From Hoplostethus atlanticus (lineage: Eukaryota; Chordata; Actinopteri; Trachichthyiformes; Trachichthyidae): a stretch of 64,000 nucleotides of DNA. Below are positions 1 through 18,500 of the stretch, piece by piece. The DNA is taken from contig JAXDDX010000004.1 of assembly GCA_034670405.1 (NCBI GenBank), positions 10,767,501-10,831,500 on the forward strand. Direction: 5' to 3'. Below the pieces are notes generated by a model. The model did no database searches and was not told the origin of the DNA. It was given only the letters and a program-made list of their open reading frames with translations. A program made the position numbers and the translations under genes. Numbering within the stretch: position 1 is the first letter of the stretch; every line of letters begins with the position of its first letter.

Positions 1-1913
1 CTTTGTGTTGATTAAATGGTGGAAAATGCTACATACTATTAACCCAACATGTAGAGCCAACACCAAGGCAGTGTTCAGACAAACAGCCAACAGCTGGCTT
101 CCATTATGGATTATGGTTCCCTACCTCTCCTCACCTACCTCCCTCTCTCTCTCTCTCTCTCCCTCTTTCTCTCTCGCTGCTCTACTTTCTTCCACATCAG
201 AGCTTCTCGAACGTTTTCAGCCCGAGAGCCAAATTAAAAGCTGAGTCTCTCACCCTGGAGGCCAGGCTTATTAAAACATATTGCCACTCTATTCATGTGG
301 GGACCCGCCAGCAACAGCAACGTAACCAAGCCTGGGTCCCAACCTATAGTTTAAGACACCACACGCTTCTGGGTTTTTTTTTTTCTCTCTCCGCTGGAAC
401 CGAGTGCATGCAGACAGATCTCCACTCCTGAAGCATCTTGTGTAAACTACAGTATAGGCAGTATGGAGCAGCAGTGGGATGGGAGGTCCAGGGGCTGGGA
501 GGCTAGTCTCAGAGGGGGCTCTGGGGTGTGGTGGGATAGCACTGGACTGGAAAAACGGAGGTTGAGATCTGTTTTCTCCTCGTCTTGTTCCACTACAGGC
601 TCAGATTGTCTCAGTCCCACGGGGGGGCTCTACAGGAAGAAGAAACCAGAGGAATTCCCCCTCTCTCTCTCTCGCTCTCTCTCTCTCCTCTGATAAGCTA
701 AAATACACTTTGGAGAAAAGTCTGATAAAAACAGCATCAATACATGAAGCTGAAGAATGGGTTGAAAATGCATGGTGGTTAGATGTGCACCTGATGAGAG
801 GGAATTAAAACCTCTTAGCAGAAGTGTCTCTTGAGATTTGGCATCCACCTGCCACAGTGCTACACCAACTTGGTTTCCTGCATTGCTACACACACAGACT
901 TTCTTCTTCCTGGCCTTTTAACACCCAGGACACCGAAGACACACATTCACCATGAAGCTTGATTCAAATGTTTGACTGTGAAGTGTGATCGTTCTTCAAT
1001 ATAGAGCAAATTCCTCCACCTCTGAAAAAGAGGTCAGATCTAACCCAGTGGCTCGGCCCTTCATCGGTGCCCTTTGTTCGCCCACCTCGGGTCACCAGAG
1101 GAACGCCTGTGACAACCAGGCCACTCTGACTGGACACTATTCTGCCAAGGAGAGAGGCAGCCGAACCCAGAGCCAGGAAGAGAAAAGACCAAAAAAAAAA
1201 GGGAAAGAGGAAGAAGTGCTGTGTTGTCTGTTTCTCTGCACTGTGTGTAGGCCGCCATCACAGCGCCGGCTTTCACAAACTCATACAAAGACAGCTCTGA
1301 GAGGAGGTAGGAAACCCAGTCGACAAAGCATAGAAAAAGAGGATCTAGTATAGAGCCGAGGGTGCAGCTGCAGTGTCGCATTGAACAATGAAAACATGAT
1401 GTGGATACAAATGCACGACAACTAGAAGACAGTTCAAGTCTAACAATAGAGCTCCCAATATGGTTTTGAGAGTTCATCCTGAAATGAGATTAGGCACCAC
1501 TTCCTCTTGATTTGTGGCCCGTCTCGGGTTTCAGCGACACCCTCCAATCAGAGCAACACACAGCCATCTAATCGCCCAATCACAGAAGGGACATGAAAGG
1601 CGAGCCGACTATAGCCATGCCAGGTCTGAGGCAGAGAGGCTTTTGGGTAACAGATGGAGCTGATATCCTATCCCCATCTGAGTGGCCATCTGAAAAAAAA
1701 CAACACAACACAACCCTCTTGATGTGGTTTGCCTTCAAGGACAGCGTTTCCCCTGGGCTCCTCCCTTGGTACAGAGGTTGTGATGTCACCTCCTGGCCAG
1801 AGTCTCTAGATCGGCACGCACATGACCAGGGGGTGGGCACTGGGACATGGCACGACGACAACACTGCACCTTATGAATGAATGAATGGATCTCTCCGTGT
1901 ATCTCCACATTAC
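1..1913 (-). other. stard9 intron 3 (partial)
   Basis: This is intronic sequence left of the third stard9 coding exon. I searched the minus strand for the next kinesin exon (FQDLG / GYN.C.FAYGQTGSGKT) and did not see it. There are short CT-rich tracts at 140-178 and 658-690 and nothing else I can name. Confidence 0.6.
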
Positions 1914-7050
<5,137 letters not shown>

Positions 7051-7320
7051 GATGATGATCCTTCGCGAAGGTTTTCACGCGCAACTCAGCGGACGGCCTC
7101 GCAGATGGAAACTACCCATGTGGGCACACTGTGTCTTCTTGCATATTTATCCGATCAAAAAACTGAGGGGGGGGAGAAGAAAAAAAATGTCTTGACATCT
7201 GTAAGTTCACGCCATTTCCACCCGGCTCGCGAGCTTCTCCCCAAACTCTCTCAACTGCAGAGTGAAACTTCCTGCTCGCCCGCCCGCGGAGGAGAGGCAG
7301 GGCTGAGGGCTACTCCTCCT
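7051..7320 (-). promoter_or_regulatory. Presumed stard9 promoter / 5' UTR region
   Basis: This is the stretch immediately upstream of the stard9 start codon on the minus strand. It is locally richer in CpG than its surroundings (for example gcccgcccgcgg near 7278-7289, and cacgcgc near 7075). No TATA box is evident. The assignment rests on position and composition only. Confidence 0.4.
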
Positions 7321-8796
7321 ACCACATTCAAATCCACTACGGGTTGTTTCATGTCTATTATTTTTTTAAATGTCTCTACATTACAGTGTGAACATGAACC
7401 CCGAGTATCTCTCCCCCAAAACATGCAAATAAAATAAAAGTTAAAAAACAAGTATTTTTCTAGTGGAACCAAACAGAGTGGTGGTGGTGGGTTCATACAT
7501 GGGCGTCAATTGGGTGTGGTACTTGCCATAGCTTAGCCAAGTGAGTTCAAATGTGATATGAGTTTTTATCATTATAATGGAAAGCAAAGATCAAGCAAGA
7601 AATTGGCAGAAATCTATTTGGAAGCCATGTTTGAGCCATGTTTGAGGCATTCAGGATCCCCCCTAAACTGAGGTTGGTGTCCTACAGTTCATCACACTGA
7701 CCAAATATTGTGTCAGTCATCTGTAATTGCTTCCTGTCCCCAGGAATTTAGCCACTATAATAAGGTTTGGAAGTTTTTGGTGGCAAATATTAAATATTAT
7801 ACCCTAGGTTTTTGCCATACCTTAGGGTTTAGTGAATTGACACCTCATAAGGATAGCTATTATTTTTATAACTTTGATCAACTTGCACACTCAGTGTCAT
7901 CCACTGCAATACACAATGAAAGCTTTTACTTTAATACATCTTTATTATCATTTTATTTTGTAACGACATAAAAAATATTACAGTTTAAAAGCAGCAGAGG
8001 ATATAACAAGTTCAACATGAACTAAAATATCACAAACGCAGTCTCGCATTCATGAAATGGAACATGCAATCACTAGTACCGGCGATCAAAGGCAGTGTGT
8101 GAAAAGTGCCATACTAAATTAATAAGACATCTATTTTCTCTGGTTGGCCTCAAAACTAAACGTCACATTTTCCAGAGCATTTTTTACTAAGTGTCTAGAG
8201 CAGTGCCTCTTAAACTACGGTTTGTCTGATGGGTCCCCATGTGTCAACAATACTGTTTTCAAGTATTTCTGTTTGTTGTGTGCTGTCATGAGTCTGGGTC
8301 CTGGGGGGGGGAAAACCTTAAGAGCCCCTGGTCTTGACACTGCCGCTGTCCTGTCTTTGATACTAATCTATTATGGTCTTGACTGCGTTAAAAATCATTT
8401 CATATTTCCCATTTGGCAAAAATCATCTATCCAGGTTTGTGTGCCTGATGGTTCCCCAGATCTAGGGTGTGAGTGCATGTGGTCATCCATGTGTCCCTGG
8501 CTACTAATCCTGAGTGGCAGGACTTTCTGGTTCTCATTTGCACCTTTGCAAAAGGAGCTGGGGGGGGGGGGGGGTGTCTTAAAAAGGTGGCTGTCACATC
8601 ACAGGTGGAGAACAAAAGTCTGAAGCTTGCAGAGCCTGCGCTGAGGCTGAATGTGTAGTAGCTGCGACAGGCTATGCAGAAATACCAACTGGGGGAAAAA
8701 AAAGACAGGTCACCCAGATCTGCCAGATCTGAAACGTAAAATACTGTGGCTGATCACTCAGAAGATGCCACAGGATCTTGGGTATTATTCATTTTG
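7321..8796 (-). other. cdan1 3' UTR and cdan1-stard9 intergenic gap
   Basis: There is no gene in this stretch. On the minus strand the cdan1 stop codon is at 8797-8799, and the nearest AATAAA hexamers downstream are at 7952-7957 and 7941-7946. The likely 3' UTR is therefore about 8796-7930, followed by a short gap before the stard9 promoter. A G-run (12 or more) lies near 8562-8573. Confidence 0.5.
7941..7957 (-). terminator. Candidate cdan1 polyadenylation signals
   Basis: Two AATAAA hexamers on the minus strand (seen as tttatt on plus at 7941-7946 and 7952-7957), about 840 nt downstream of the cdan1 stop. They are followed by A/T-rich sequence. The call rests on hexamers and position only. 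Confidence 0.5.
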
Positions 8797-9516
8797 TCAA
8801 GTAGCTCCCTCTACTGTCTGTTTCGAGACCTGCAGCATGTCCATGTGGCTTTGTAAGTCGGGCAGAGGCAAGGAGGGCCTTTGACACTGCAGCTGAAATG
8901 TCTCTGTCAAATCCTGAAATGAGAGAGAATGACAGAGTAATGGGCAACAGTCAGAGAGGACAAAAGACAGATGAAAAACATAAGGGAGACCTTGTTAACC
9001 AAAACCAGAGATCCTCACCGCTGGTAGGGCCAGATTCGACAGCTTCTTCCAATGAGACGTCACCTCTTCCTCTCCCAGCAGCCCTCTGTCGACCAGCTGT
9101 CTAACCAGGAACAGGTAGTTGTTCCACTGGAAAAGCAAAGGAATGCATGACAGGGATTCAGTGATACTTTGGCCAAAAATGAGTATTATATATCATTGGA
9201 AAGCTCTCGTTGAACTCTTTGAACATCAGATAAACAAAATTGCCGCAAATGCACTTAATAGCTTTTTTAGTATCATTTTCCCCCTTAATCTCTGTAAAAG
9301 TATGAATGGTTCCTATGTTATTTTTTGGATAAAGAAGATGCAGTCATTTAAAGAAAAGTAAAATGTCACTTCTGCCTCCCTCACTCCCAGCCTCAATATA
9401 CATGTCCTTAACGGGACTACAGAAGGCCATACATACATACAGAGACTGTCTAAGCATAAAAGAGGTGAGTCTAATAGTAATAGTCATTGTAGTACCATTA
9501 ATAATTGTAGTAATAA

Positions 9517-9555
<39 letters not shown>

Positions 9556-12500
9556 AAGTACCTTGGTGTCGCTGGCCCTCAGCACAGCAGTGACCATGAG
9601 TGGAGTGAAGAGCAGGTGGAGCGGTGCAGAGGAACAGCAGTCTCTCTGCCACAGCTCAGCAAGCTGCTCCAGCACTGACCTGACAGGAGGCTCAGACCCT
9701 GGACCAGAACCTGGACCAGAACCCACACCAGCTCCACCGCCTCCACCGTCCTCCTGGACACCAAGCACCGGCAGCTCTGCAGACACTGACCAGACACAGA
9801 AAACAGGCACTCTGTTACACAGTACGGTACTGTCCATCAACCCAAACAAAGCAGCTGAGCAGCACAATACAATTTAAAGCAATCCAACAATGATAACCTA
9901 AATAGTAACTACTAATATTTATAGAGCACCACTGGGAAATAGTTATTAGGAAACCAACAAATCAAAACAAAAACAGGAGACACATAATACCAAAATGAAC
10001 TACTCATGAGTTTATCATGAGTCTTTGGAACTGCAGGATATTTGGCTACAGTAACACATTGCATTAAAACCATAATACCAAAATTAACTACTCATGAGTT
10101 GATCATTCACAGCCCTGGCTCTCTCACCCAGCTTGCAGGCCAGCAGGACGGTGGAGCGAAGCAGCATCTGCTCTGACACTGGGGTTAAGAACTAAGGAGA
10201 GGAGAAGACAGAAGAAGAATGAGGGCAGAAATCAACAAAATCAGTGTTATTTTTATATATATTTCACTGTGTATTTATTGTATATGAACTTATAGATTAA
10301 TCTGAAAGTTGCTATTTTGTGATGATAAATTAGCAGTTCACTAACACTGAGGCAGTCTAAGTCATTTCCCACAGTTCCTGTTCAACAGAGCATCAAGTCC
10401 CTCCTGTGGTGTGGGGGTCTACTGCACCTTTCTGCAGGCCAGCGTGTCTCCCACTCTCTCCAGCAACGTGTTGAGCTGAGAGCCGGTTGGCAGCTCCTCG
10501 TCAGTCCTGGGGCCGACCGCCACGCTCAACACCTCCTGCACACCACCAGGGAGTCAATCCAGCGACAATTAAATTAAATTTCAAATAGACTGTTTCATTT
10601 AGATTCCCATCATACTTTCATACTTTCTTTACAACATTACTGAATTGTGTTTTCTTTGATCTTGAGCTCAAACTCAAAGCTAATAAAACACAATTGGGGA
10701 CATTTTAAAAACGTCTACTTGTGCAGAATGACACCCTAACAGTTAAGACATCAAATTCAAGGATTTTCCAATGACTTTCAGGGTCTTGTTTGGTGAAATT
10801 CAAGTTTTGGTGTAGACATATAGAGGCCTTTTTTTTTACTCATGGTCTTGTCAAGTCAAGCAATCATGGTGAAATCTTTCATTTTAAAACTGCTGCTATA
10901 TGAACGCAAATATCCATCATAGGATTTTCCTCAGGATGTGAAATGTTGATCTTAGGACGGAGAGAGGTCCAAAGAGCTGAGGCACACTGATGCATTTGGG
11001 GCACCATATTTAAAGAAAATGTGTTTATTTGCTGTTATCTTGTCACAACTTTCAAAAGGTTTTTCAAGGGTATACCTTTATCTCAATGAGCATGTCAGAG
11101 GGCAGCGAGGCATTGTGGCTGCAGTCTGGAGGGCAGGACGTCAGCCTCTCAGCCCCCTGTTTTCTCCTGGGGGTGGTGGGCTGCTCCTGGGTGGCAAACT
11201 CCACCCCAACCCCCTCCACATCCCCCAGGTCTGGGGCTGCTGGGCTAGCCAGAGCCTTCATCACTCGATCAAACCTGCTCTTCCACTCCCGCCTTATTAG
11301 TGCTGATGGTGAGAAAAAGGGGAGAGAAACATCTTAAGCTGCATGCCCATGGGAACCTCTCATTATAGCGCTGGTTGCTTTTTCTCATCGTCTTCAATGG
11401 AAAGGATGTGCTGTAGCTGAGGGCTTAACCTGTTTTTAGATCAGAGCCCAAACAGCATTAAGGTAAAGGCAATTCAGCTTTTAGGAAAAGAGCAAAGTGT
11501 TTTACATTGCTGCAGCAGGAACCGTTCAAGCAGCCGTTCATTGTTCTGCTCTGCCTGAGCCATAGTCAGGCAAGAGACAAGGTAGACATTGTTGCACCGA
11601 ACAACTGGACATGACATGTGACAGCAAAGTACTTCTCAAGCCCGTCAAGTATCCCACTCTCCTCCTCCCCGGCTACCTGTGATGTTGGCAGACAGCCAGC
11701 TGCAGGCTTTCTCTGTTGCCAGGCGTTGAGTGATGTTTTCAGACGTGGTCAAGACCTGCAGGGAAGACGGAACAAGACACACCGGCTAGAACAGGCTCAA
11801 CATGTCTGATGTGTTTGTTCTCCCTTGTTATAATGGTAATCATGTCCTTTATTTGCTGTGTAAAGCAATTTGTGACAAAGCTGTTTTAAAAGTGCTTCAT
11901 GAATGAATTTGACATTGTTGTGTATTAGGCTGATTTAAAGGACCTACAGCAGGGGAGGTCTCCTCAGGCAGCAGGACTCTTATGGCTTCTGGACTCTTCT
12001 CACTGCAAAATCTGCAGAATCACATAAGAGCATATGATCAAAAAGGAGAGCTGGCCACATAGGAGTGAAACACTAATGGGGAGGAGAACAAAAAAAAAAA
12101 TTTAGTTTTTATTATATCTGATAAAAAAAAATATATATATTAATCCTTTCCTACCAATCAAATGGTCATTAACTCTTCCATTCATGCCCTCATTCATTAC
12201 TAGGTAAGGCTATCAAAGGAACGTAATACTAATACCCTAATAAATCTATGGACATGCACTAGAATAAAGAGACGTTTAGTGGTGAGCTATACAAGCAGCA
12301 GTTGTACCTGGTGGCTCTGGCCAAGGCCTCCATGCCCCCGTCACACAGCTGAGCACAGATGGAGTCATTGAGTTTTGGAGGACTGGATTTCGGCGACTCC
12401 AGGCCGTCTCTCAGCATCTTCTCACCTCTCTCCACCAACTCACTCACCAGCGTCGCCCTGTGAAGCATCCAGGGTTAAATGCATGCCAACACATGCATGC

Positions 12501-15500
12501 ACACAGACGACAAACTCACATACACACTCTGCACTTCAGTTATAGTAACATTAACAGCAGACATTTGACACGTGCATGTACAAAGACACATATAGGGTGG
12601 TGAATTCACAAATTTAGACTGAATGGTGAGTTTGTCTATACTACCAGCCACATAGACAGGTAACCAACCAATGCTGGAGGTTGGTTACCAGTCCAGTGGA
12701 CAGAAAAGCTCATTTCCTTCCCAAACACCCACAGCTCTGGGATACCAACTTCATATGCTTGACACAGTTGGAGCCAACCCTCTCGGCGACAAACTCCACA
12801 GTGCGGCGCAGAGACGGCGGCTGGTTGTGAAAGAAGGCTTGCTCAAGGTCCACCTTCAGAGAGAAACGGGTTTAAGTGATTTTAAAAAGGTTCAAATTTT
12901 CACATCAATTCAATGATCTCATTCCATCTCTCTCATCACTACTTCTCTTGTTGACTCGCCTGTAGTTTCTGCTGTGACCGGTTAGTAGCTGGCGTGTCCC
13001 TGGGCTCGGCAGAAGTGGGAGTGATTTTGCGGATAATTCCTCCACTCTTGGCGGCGCTGCCAGACACAAAGGCAGCTAGCAGCTTACGAAACTCACCTGG
13101 ACAGATGGAAGACCAGGCAGAACATCAAGCCAGAGCATTTGTGGTGATGATGCATAGACCTAATATCATCTCTCTGGCTCCCTAGTTGATCACCTCTTCT
13201 CTACGTGACTTGCTAGGTAACATTCCCAAACACAGCTTATAACATATTACATACATGTACACATAGACGCACTGCTGACACAACAATGTTCTCTATTAGA
13301 AAACGAGTATGAAAGTTGGAACTGTCTTAAAGTAACAAAGATTGAGCTACATTTACTGTATATTCCCAAACATCTCAGCATCTCAGCGATCCATGTGAAG
13401 TTCTCATATTGTGTGATGACTCGCAAGTAGCTCGTTCACTGAGCAGGATTTGGTAACCTTTCATTCTGCGAGGTTTTGATGCTATAATTTATCTTCTCTG
13501 GTGTTCATACCACTTAATAACACATGAAGAAATAGCTGAATATGAGCATCAACTGAGACTGCGGCTTGCCCTCGGTTCATTTTGTTCCAAGCATGGAGTA
13601 ACTGCTGGCTATCAGATGTCAATATCAGCCTCCTTAAACACACAAAGACCTTGCATTTTGTGGTTGCTTCCTGTAGCTGGTTCCAATTATGTTCTCACTT
13701 CCACAGTTCGCTTGGAGGAAGAACGAGACCCACATTTTCAGACAGTCTCAGTATGGTTGTCTGAATGACCCTGATCTCACCTGCCCAAACAGAACTGAAG
13801 GAGTAAACTTCAGCTCCAAATGCAAACACCCCCTTAATCCCTGAAGGGAAATAAGGGAAGGCTGAATGTTGCTGAATATCACTGAAGTATCAAACACCAT
13901 TTCCACTCACCCAGAAATGGACAGCATGTATAGAGAAGCTGTTGATCCACCAGGGGAATGCAGTCCTGGAAAATAAACCATGAGTCTCAGTATGCAGGAA
14001 GATCAACCAGTGGCCAGTATGGACTGTATGGACCAATACTGTTTCACTTACAAGTCCCTGAGTACTTGTGCTGCCGTCCTCCAGCTTGGCCACCTCAGTG
14101 AAGTCACTGGTGAAGAAAATGTCCTCAGGAATCACTGGGATCTAGAAAGACACACCGGGTCAAATTACTCGTAGATGAAATGGATAAAAGGAATATGATT
14201 CTGATAGATTAGTAATACAGTGAGCTCCATAAGCGTTTGGACTGTGACCTGTGAGTATTTTGTCCTGCTACTACTTTGGAACTCACTGCATACCATGTAA
14301 AACAACAACAACTTTATGCCTCACCTGAAAAAGCCAACCCAATACAGCCACCATCAGCAGCTTGTTCAGGTAACACATCTCTCCATTTCTGCCCAGCAAC
14401 ATTCCCCTAAAAACATTAAAAACGTGTGAGAACGTGTGTCTGAGGCTTTGTACAAACATTTGAAATATCTTAGGTGAGCTATTTCTGCAAACATTCCAGT
14501 GACTCAACATTCACAAGGTGCAAACAGTGTAGCGTGGTCAGTGACGCAGGTGCTATCAGTATCTATACTCACGATTAAAAACCTCATACGTTTTCAGAAA
14601 TGTATCACAGTAATTTCATACTAAAGTTAAATAAACAAAACTCAGCAGATACATTTATTCTCTAAGAAGAGAACTTGTTGTGCAGTGTGCGAGCCTATAT
14701 GAGATCGCTGTTGTTGTATAAAAACCTTCTAACTGCAATTTTGGTTTTCACGTTTTCACTTCAGTGAAAGGATTACAGGGTCCTCTATGGGTTGAGAAAC
14801 TTCTCTGACCTATTGGGCTTATGAAATCCTTTCAAACCCCATTGGATAATGTCAAACGCATCATCAACAAGCTAAAAACAACTTCATGAAAAGTTTTACA
14901 GATACAAGGTTTTCACCCGACAGCAGCAATATGATGTTCTCTGTCCACATTTAAACTATGAATGTGACCAAGTCAGACATGGCGCCGGACCTGTAGAGGA
15001 GAAGCAGCGTGCCCAGCGCCGTCCTGTAGCTGAGCAGCAGCGGTCCGGTGAAGTCCAGCATGGAGAGGAACTCCACCAGCCAGGGCACCGTGAGGATGGT
15101 GCGCCTCCTCTGCACACAGCTACGCAGCACAGCACACACGTCGAGCACCGGGGCACTCTGAGGGGGCGAGGGAGGTGAAAGAGGGAGATATTCTGACAAC
15201 AGATACGCATTATATCTGAAGAGAAATCGAAAACAGGCAACAAATCAAGCAACAGAATGTACCAGATATGGATCAGATCGTATTTCCAAGCACTTTAAGT
15301 AATGAAGAGGGTTAGACTGATATATTGCCTGATATATTAGACTTTAATTAAATATCAGCCAATCAATGTCATCTACCTCCAATATGATGGAGGCTCCTCC
15401 CTAGACCACAGCTACATCAAAGTTTATTTTCTTGGCACATTTTATTTACCCATTTACTTTTTCAATAATGTCCTCTGTAAATGTGTTCTTCATTTACAGG

Positions 15501-18500
15501 CCTAATCCATCCTAGAGTTTCCCTGGCTGGCGAATAGATGGGGTGGGTCACTTTGAATTAAAGAGCTGCAAACCCTGAAAGATCTTTATTCTTTCTAGTG
15601 GTTTCAATGGAGTTTTAATGTCCCATGTTCTAACTCCAGAGGCGTTTCCACCCTGACAAGAATAAGATTGTGGGGTGTGTTGTTTTTTGGAATTGTTTGG
15701 CATGAAAATGGTCAAATTTAAACATGTTAAATATTGACATCAGCTTCAAAAGCCCATATTGGTCGAACACTGATATTAATCGATGACATTTTCATATAAA
15801 TGCATGTAGAGCAAGTAAACATATTAGCACATAAATGCTGATTTGTTGCTTCTCACCTTGCTGCGTAGGGCTAGAGCCGTCTCCTGTATCTCCCTGGATG
15901 GTCTTTCAGATGTTTGGTAAGGCAGAAAGGAGATGAATCCCAGAAACTTGGCCAGGAGACGAGCCAGGAGGAGCACCGAGGAGAACCGCTGCTTCTCATC
16001 CTGATGGGGGGAATGGAGAGGAAAGAGAGCGTGTGATAGTATCACTTTAATCAACAAGTAAAACAAAAATGAGCTAAGAAATGAAATAAGAAAGTAGCCA
16101 GACATGGTGACCCTCACATTCAAAAGCACATCCCAGCTGAGAGAAAAACACATTTCACAAGTTTTCACTACTTTTCTGACTCCCATGTACCTGCTGCTCC
16201 ATGTCCCCATCTCCTTCCTCCTCTCCCTCCCCGATGGACGCAGCAGGGCCCAGGATGGACACCTCATCCAGCTGGAGGAGCTGCTGACACAGGCTGTCCT
16301 GAAGGTGCTGGTTGAGCTGGAAGCTGAGACACAGGAGATGTTGTAGGAGATGTTAGGACCCAGACAGACAACAGATATAAACATCTCTAACATACAAGGG
16401 CAAGGCCGGATCAGTGGCCCAGTAAAGCAGCTTTGGACGTACACAATCTTAAGAAAGTATTGCTGATGTCAATTATGACCATTGCTGGATAAATAAATAG
16501 ATATTAAATAAATAATAATAAATAAATAGTATTCTCTTTTGTAATGAACATGAAATGAACTGAATAATGAAAGTAAATGTGTTGAAACGACCTGTGGCAG
16601 TTAAATGGTTTTGTAATGATACAGTAATCGGTGCCGTTTGCTTGCGGACATCATCTCACCAGCTGGCAGTCTGCAGGAAGTCCCTGAAGAACTCTTGGTG
16701 CCCAGGGAAGGACGGGGGAGGGCAGGGGCCAACGATGCCATGGGGCTGAATAAGACGTTCCTCTAGACGCTTCAGGCGCCCCAGGCTGTCTGCTCCCAGC
16801 ATGCCTAGCAGGTCGGCGTCAGGGGTGTCCCCGGGAGAGCTGTTCACACCTGGGCCTTTGCACATCTGGAGAAAGAAAATCATAGTTGCCTGTCAGTGTG
16901 GGTAAAAGTCCATTAGACGGAAACAACAGGGTTTTAACGTGCCCACAGAGATCTGTACTCTTTGCTGTGAATAAAAAGTAGTCTTGTGGCATGTTTATTC
17001 TTTGTGTTTCATCCTACACCCTATTGTGCACCGTACCTGAACAAGCTGCTTCAGGAACAGACGGGCAAAATGAGAGTGGTTTCCTGCAGAGGCCAGTTGA
17101 CTCACCATTCCTCTGAAAGGAGAGAGCACAACGAGAGCGTACAGCAAAGATAAACCTCATGAAAGAAAGACAGATCTAGTGTGCAGGTATCTACAATGTT
17201 GACATTTTACTGGCATATGCTACAACAAATACTTCCAATAAAAAGAAAAAAGAGAGAAGTAACACATGCAACGTGAGATTCAAGGACTTACCGGATCCTA
17301 CTCCCTAGAACATCAAAGCTCCACCCGGGTTCCTTGTGGAAGTCCTCCCACTCTCGCAGCACCTCATAGAAAACATCCCTGGGAACAAAAGGGCAAAAAT
17401 GTCACGTGCACAGCATTTGGACTCAGCCGTTCTTGAACCATGAACCCTCTGCTCGCCCACACTGTGAGGTTACTATGCACCGTTTTATCCAATCCGCCAT
17501 TTGAAAAGGATCCAATCCAAATGGAAAGGTCATGCTGCTACATCAAACAGACAGTTTACATATTGGAGACATGATAAGAGGGTTAGCTTTTCAAAGAGTT
17601 GTAATATACCTCTGTTTTTTAAAAGTGTGGAAGGCCTTGTCACTGCTGAAGTTGGATCGGTTGTCAGTGGCAGGCTGGAACGGGACTGAGTGGATGAAAG
17701 TGGAAACTGAAGGAGAGAGCTGCAAAGAAAAAAAAACCAAAACAGAACATCCAACAATGGAGAGTCAAGTTTTTTAACAGTTTATGGGCATTTCTATTGA
17801 GGAAATAGGTTGAGCACAACCGATTCCAATAAGAAACGCGTGGCATGTACAACACATACTGGATGTTAAACAGAAAATAATGTACTCAATTCAAACCCAC
17901 ATTGAATTTGAAGTACTGGAAACATAAATCAAAATAGGCTGACATACATATTAGAAGCTGTATAATACAAGTGTATGGTACCTTGGCTGTGCTGGTGTCC
18001 TGGGCCTGAGTCAGGCGGTCTCTGAGGGCCGGAGAGAACGAGGCCACCCTCTCGTTCTCTGCCAGCAGACGCAAGGTGCATTTGTCCAGGTGAGCTACCA
18101 ACCTGACACATGACAAGACACGGTTCTGAATCATCTCAGAGATAGTCAGACCACAGCAGAAACGTCATTTCTTTTTGTGTTTTTGCACGTGTGGCAGTAT
18201 GCAAGAGCACTGAGGCAACACCATGACATAGGAAACAAGAGAATTGTATGACTCACTGAAACTGATCCTCAAGTACCCTCACTGCAAAATATACACAGTT
18301 GTGTACACGTCTGAGGTAACCTCTCTCCAGAACATCTGAAAAAGTGAAAGGGAACAGAACAGGGTTTGTATGTTCATACGTTCAAAACGTAAGCGTAACA
18401 TGGTTACATTATCTTGAAAATCCTATATTAGATGATTAACCTTCATTTAAACAAATGACTTAATACTCTTTTGAAAGAGATATTAACCTGGTTTCACCAC

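Noticed and set aside
15300-15790. Possible transposon with gatatatt...aatatgg inverted ends in cdan1 intron 13
   Set aside because: The end match is weak and interrupted and no target duplication is visible, so I did not list it as an element.
15824-16444. A 206-codon minus-strand frame
   Set aside because: It is cdan1 exon 13 (15857-16000) read through into flanking intron sequence, not a separate gene.
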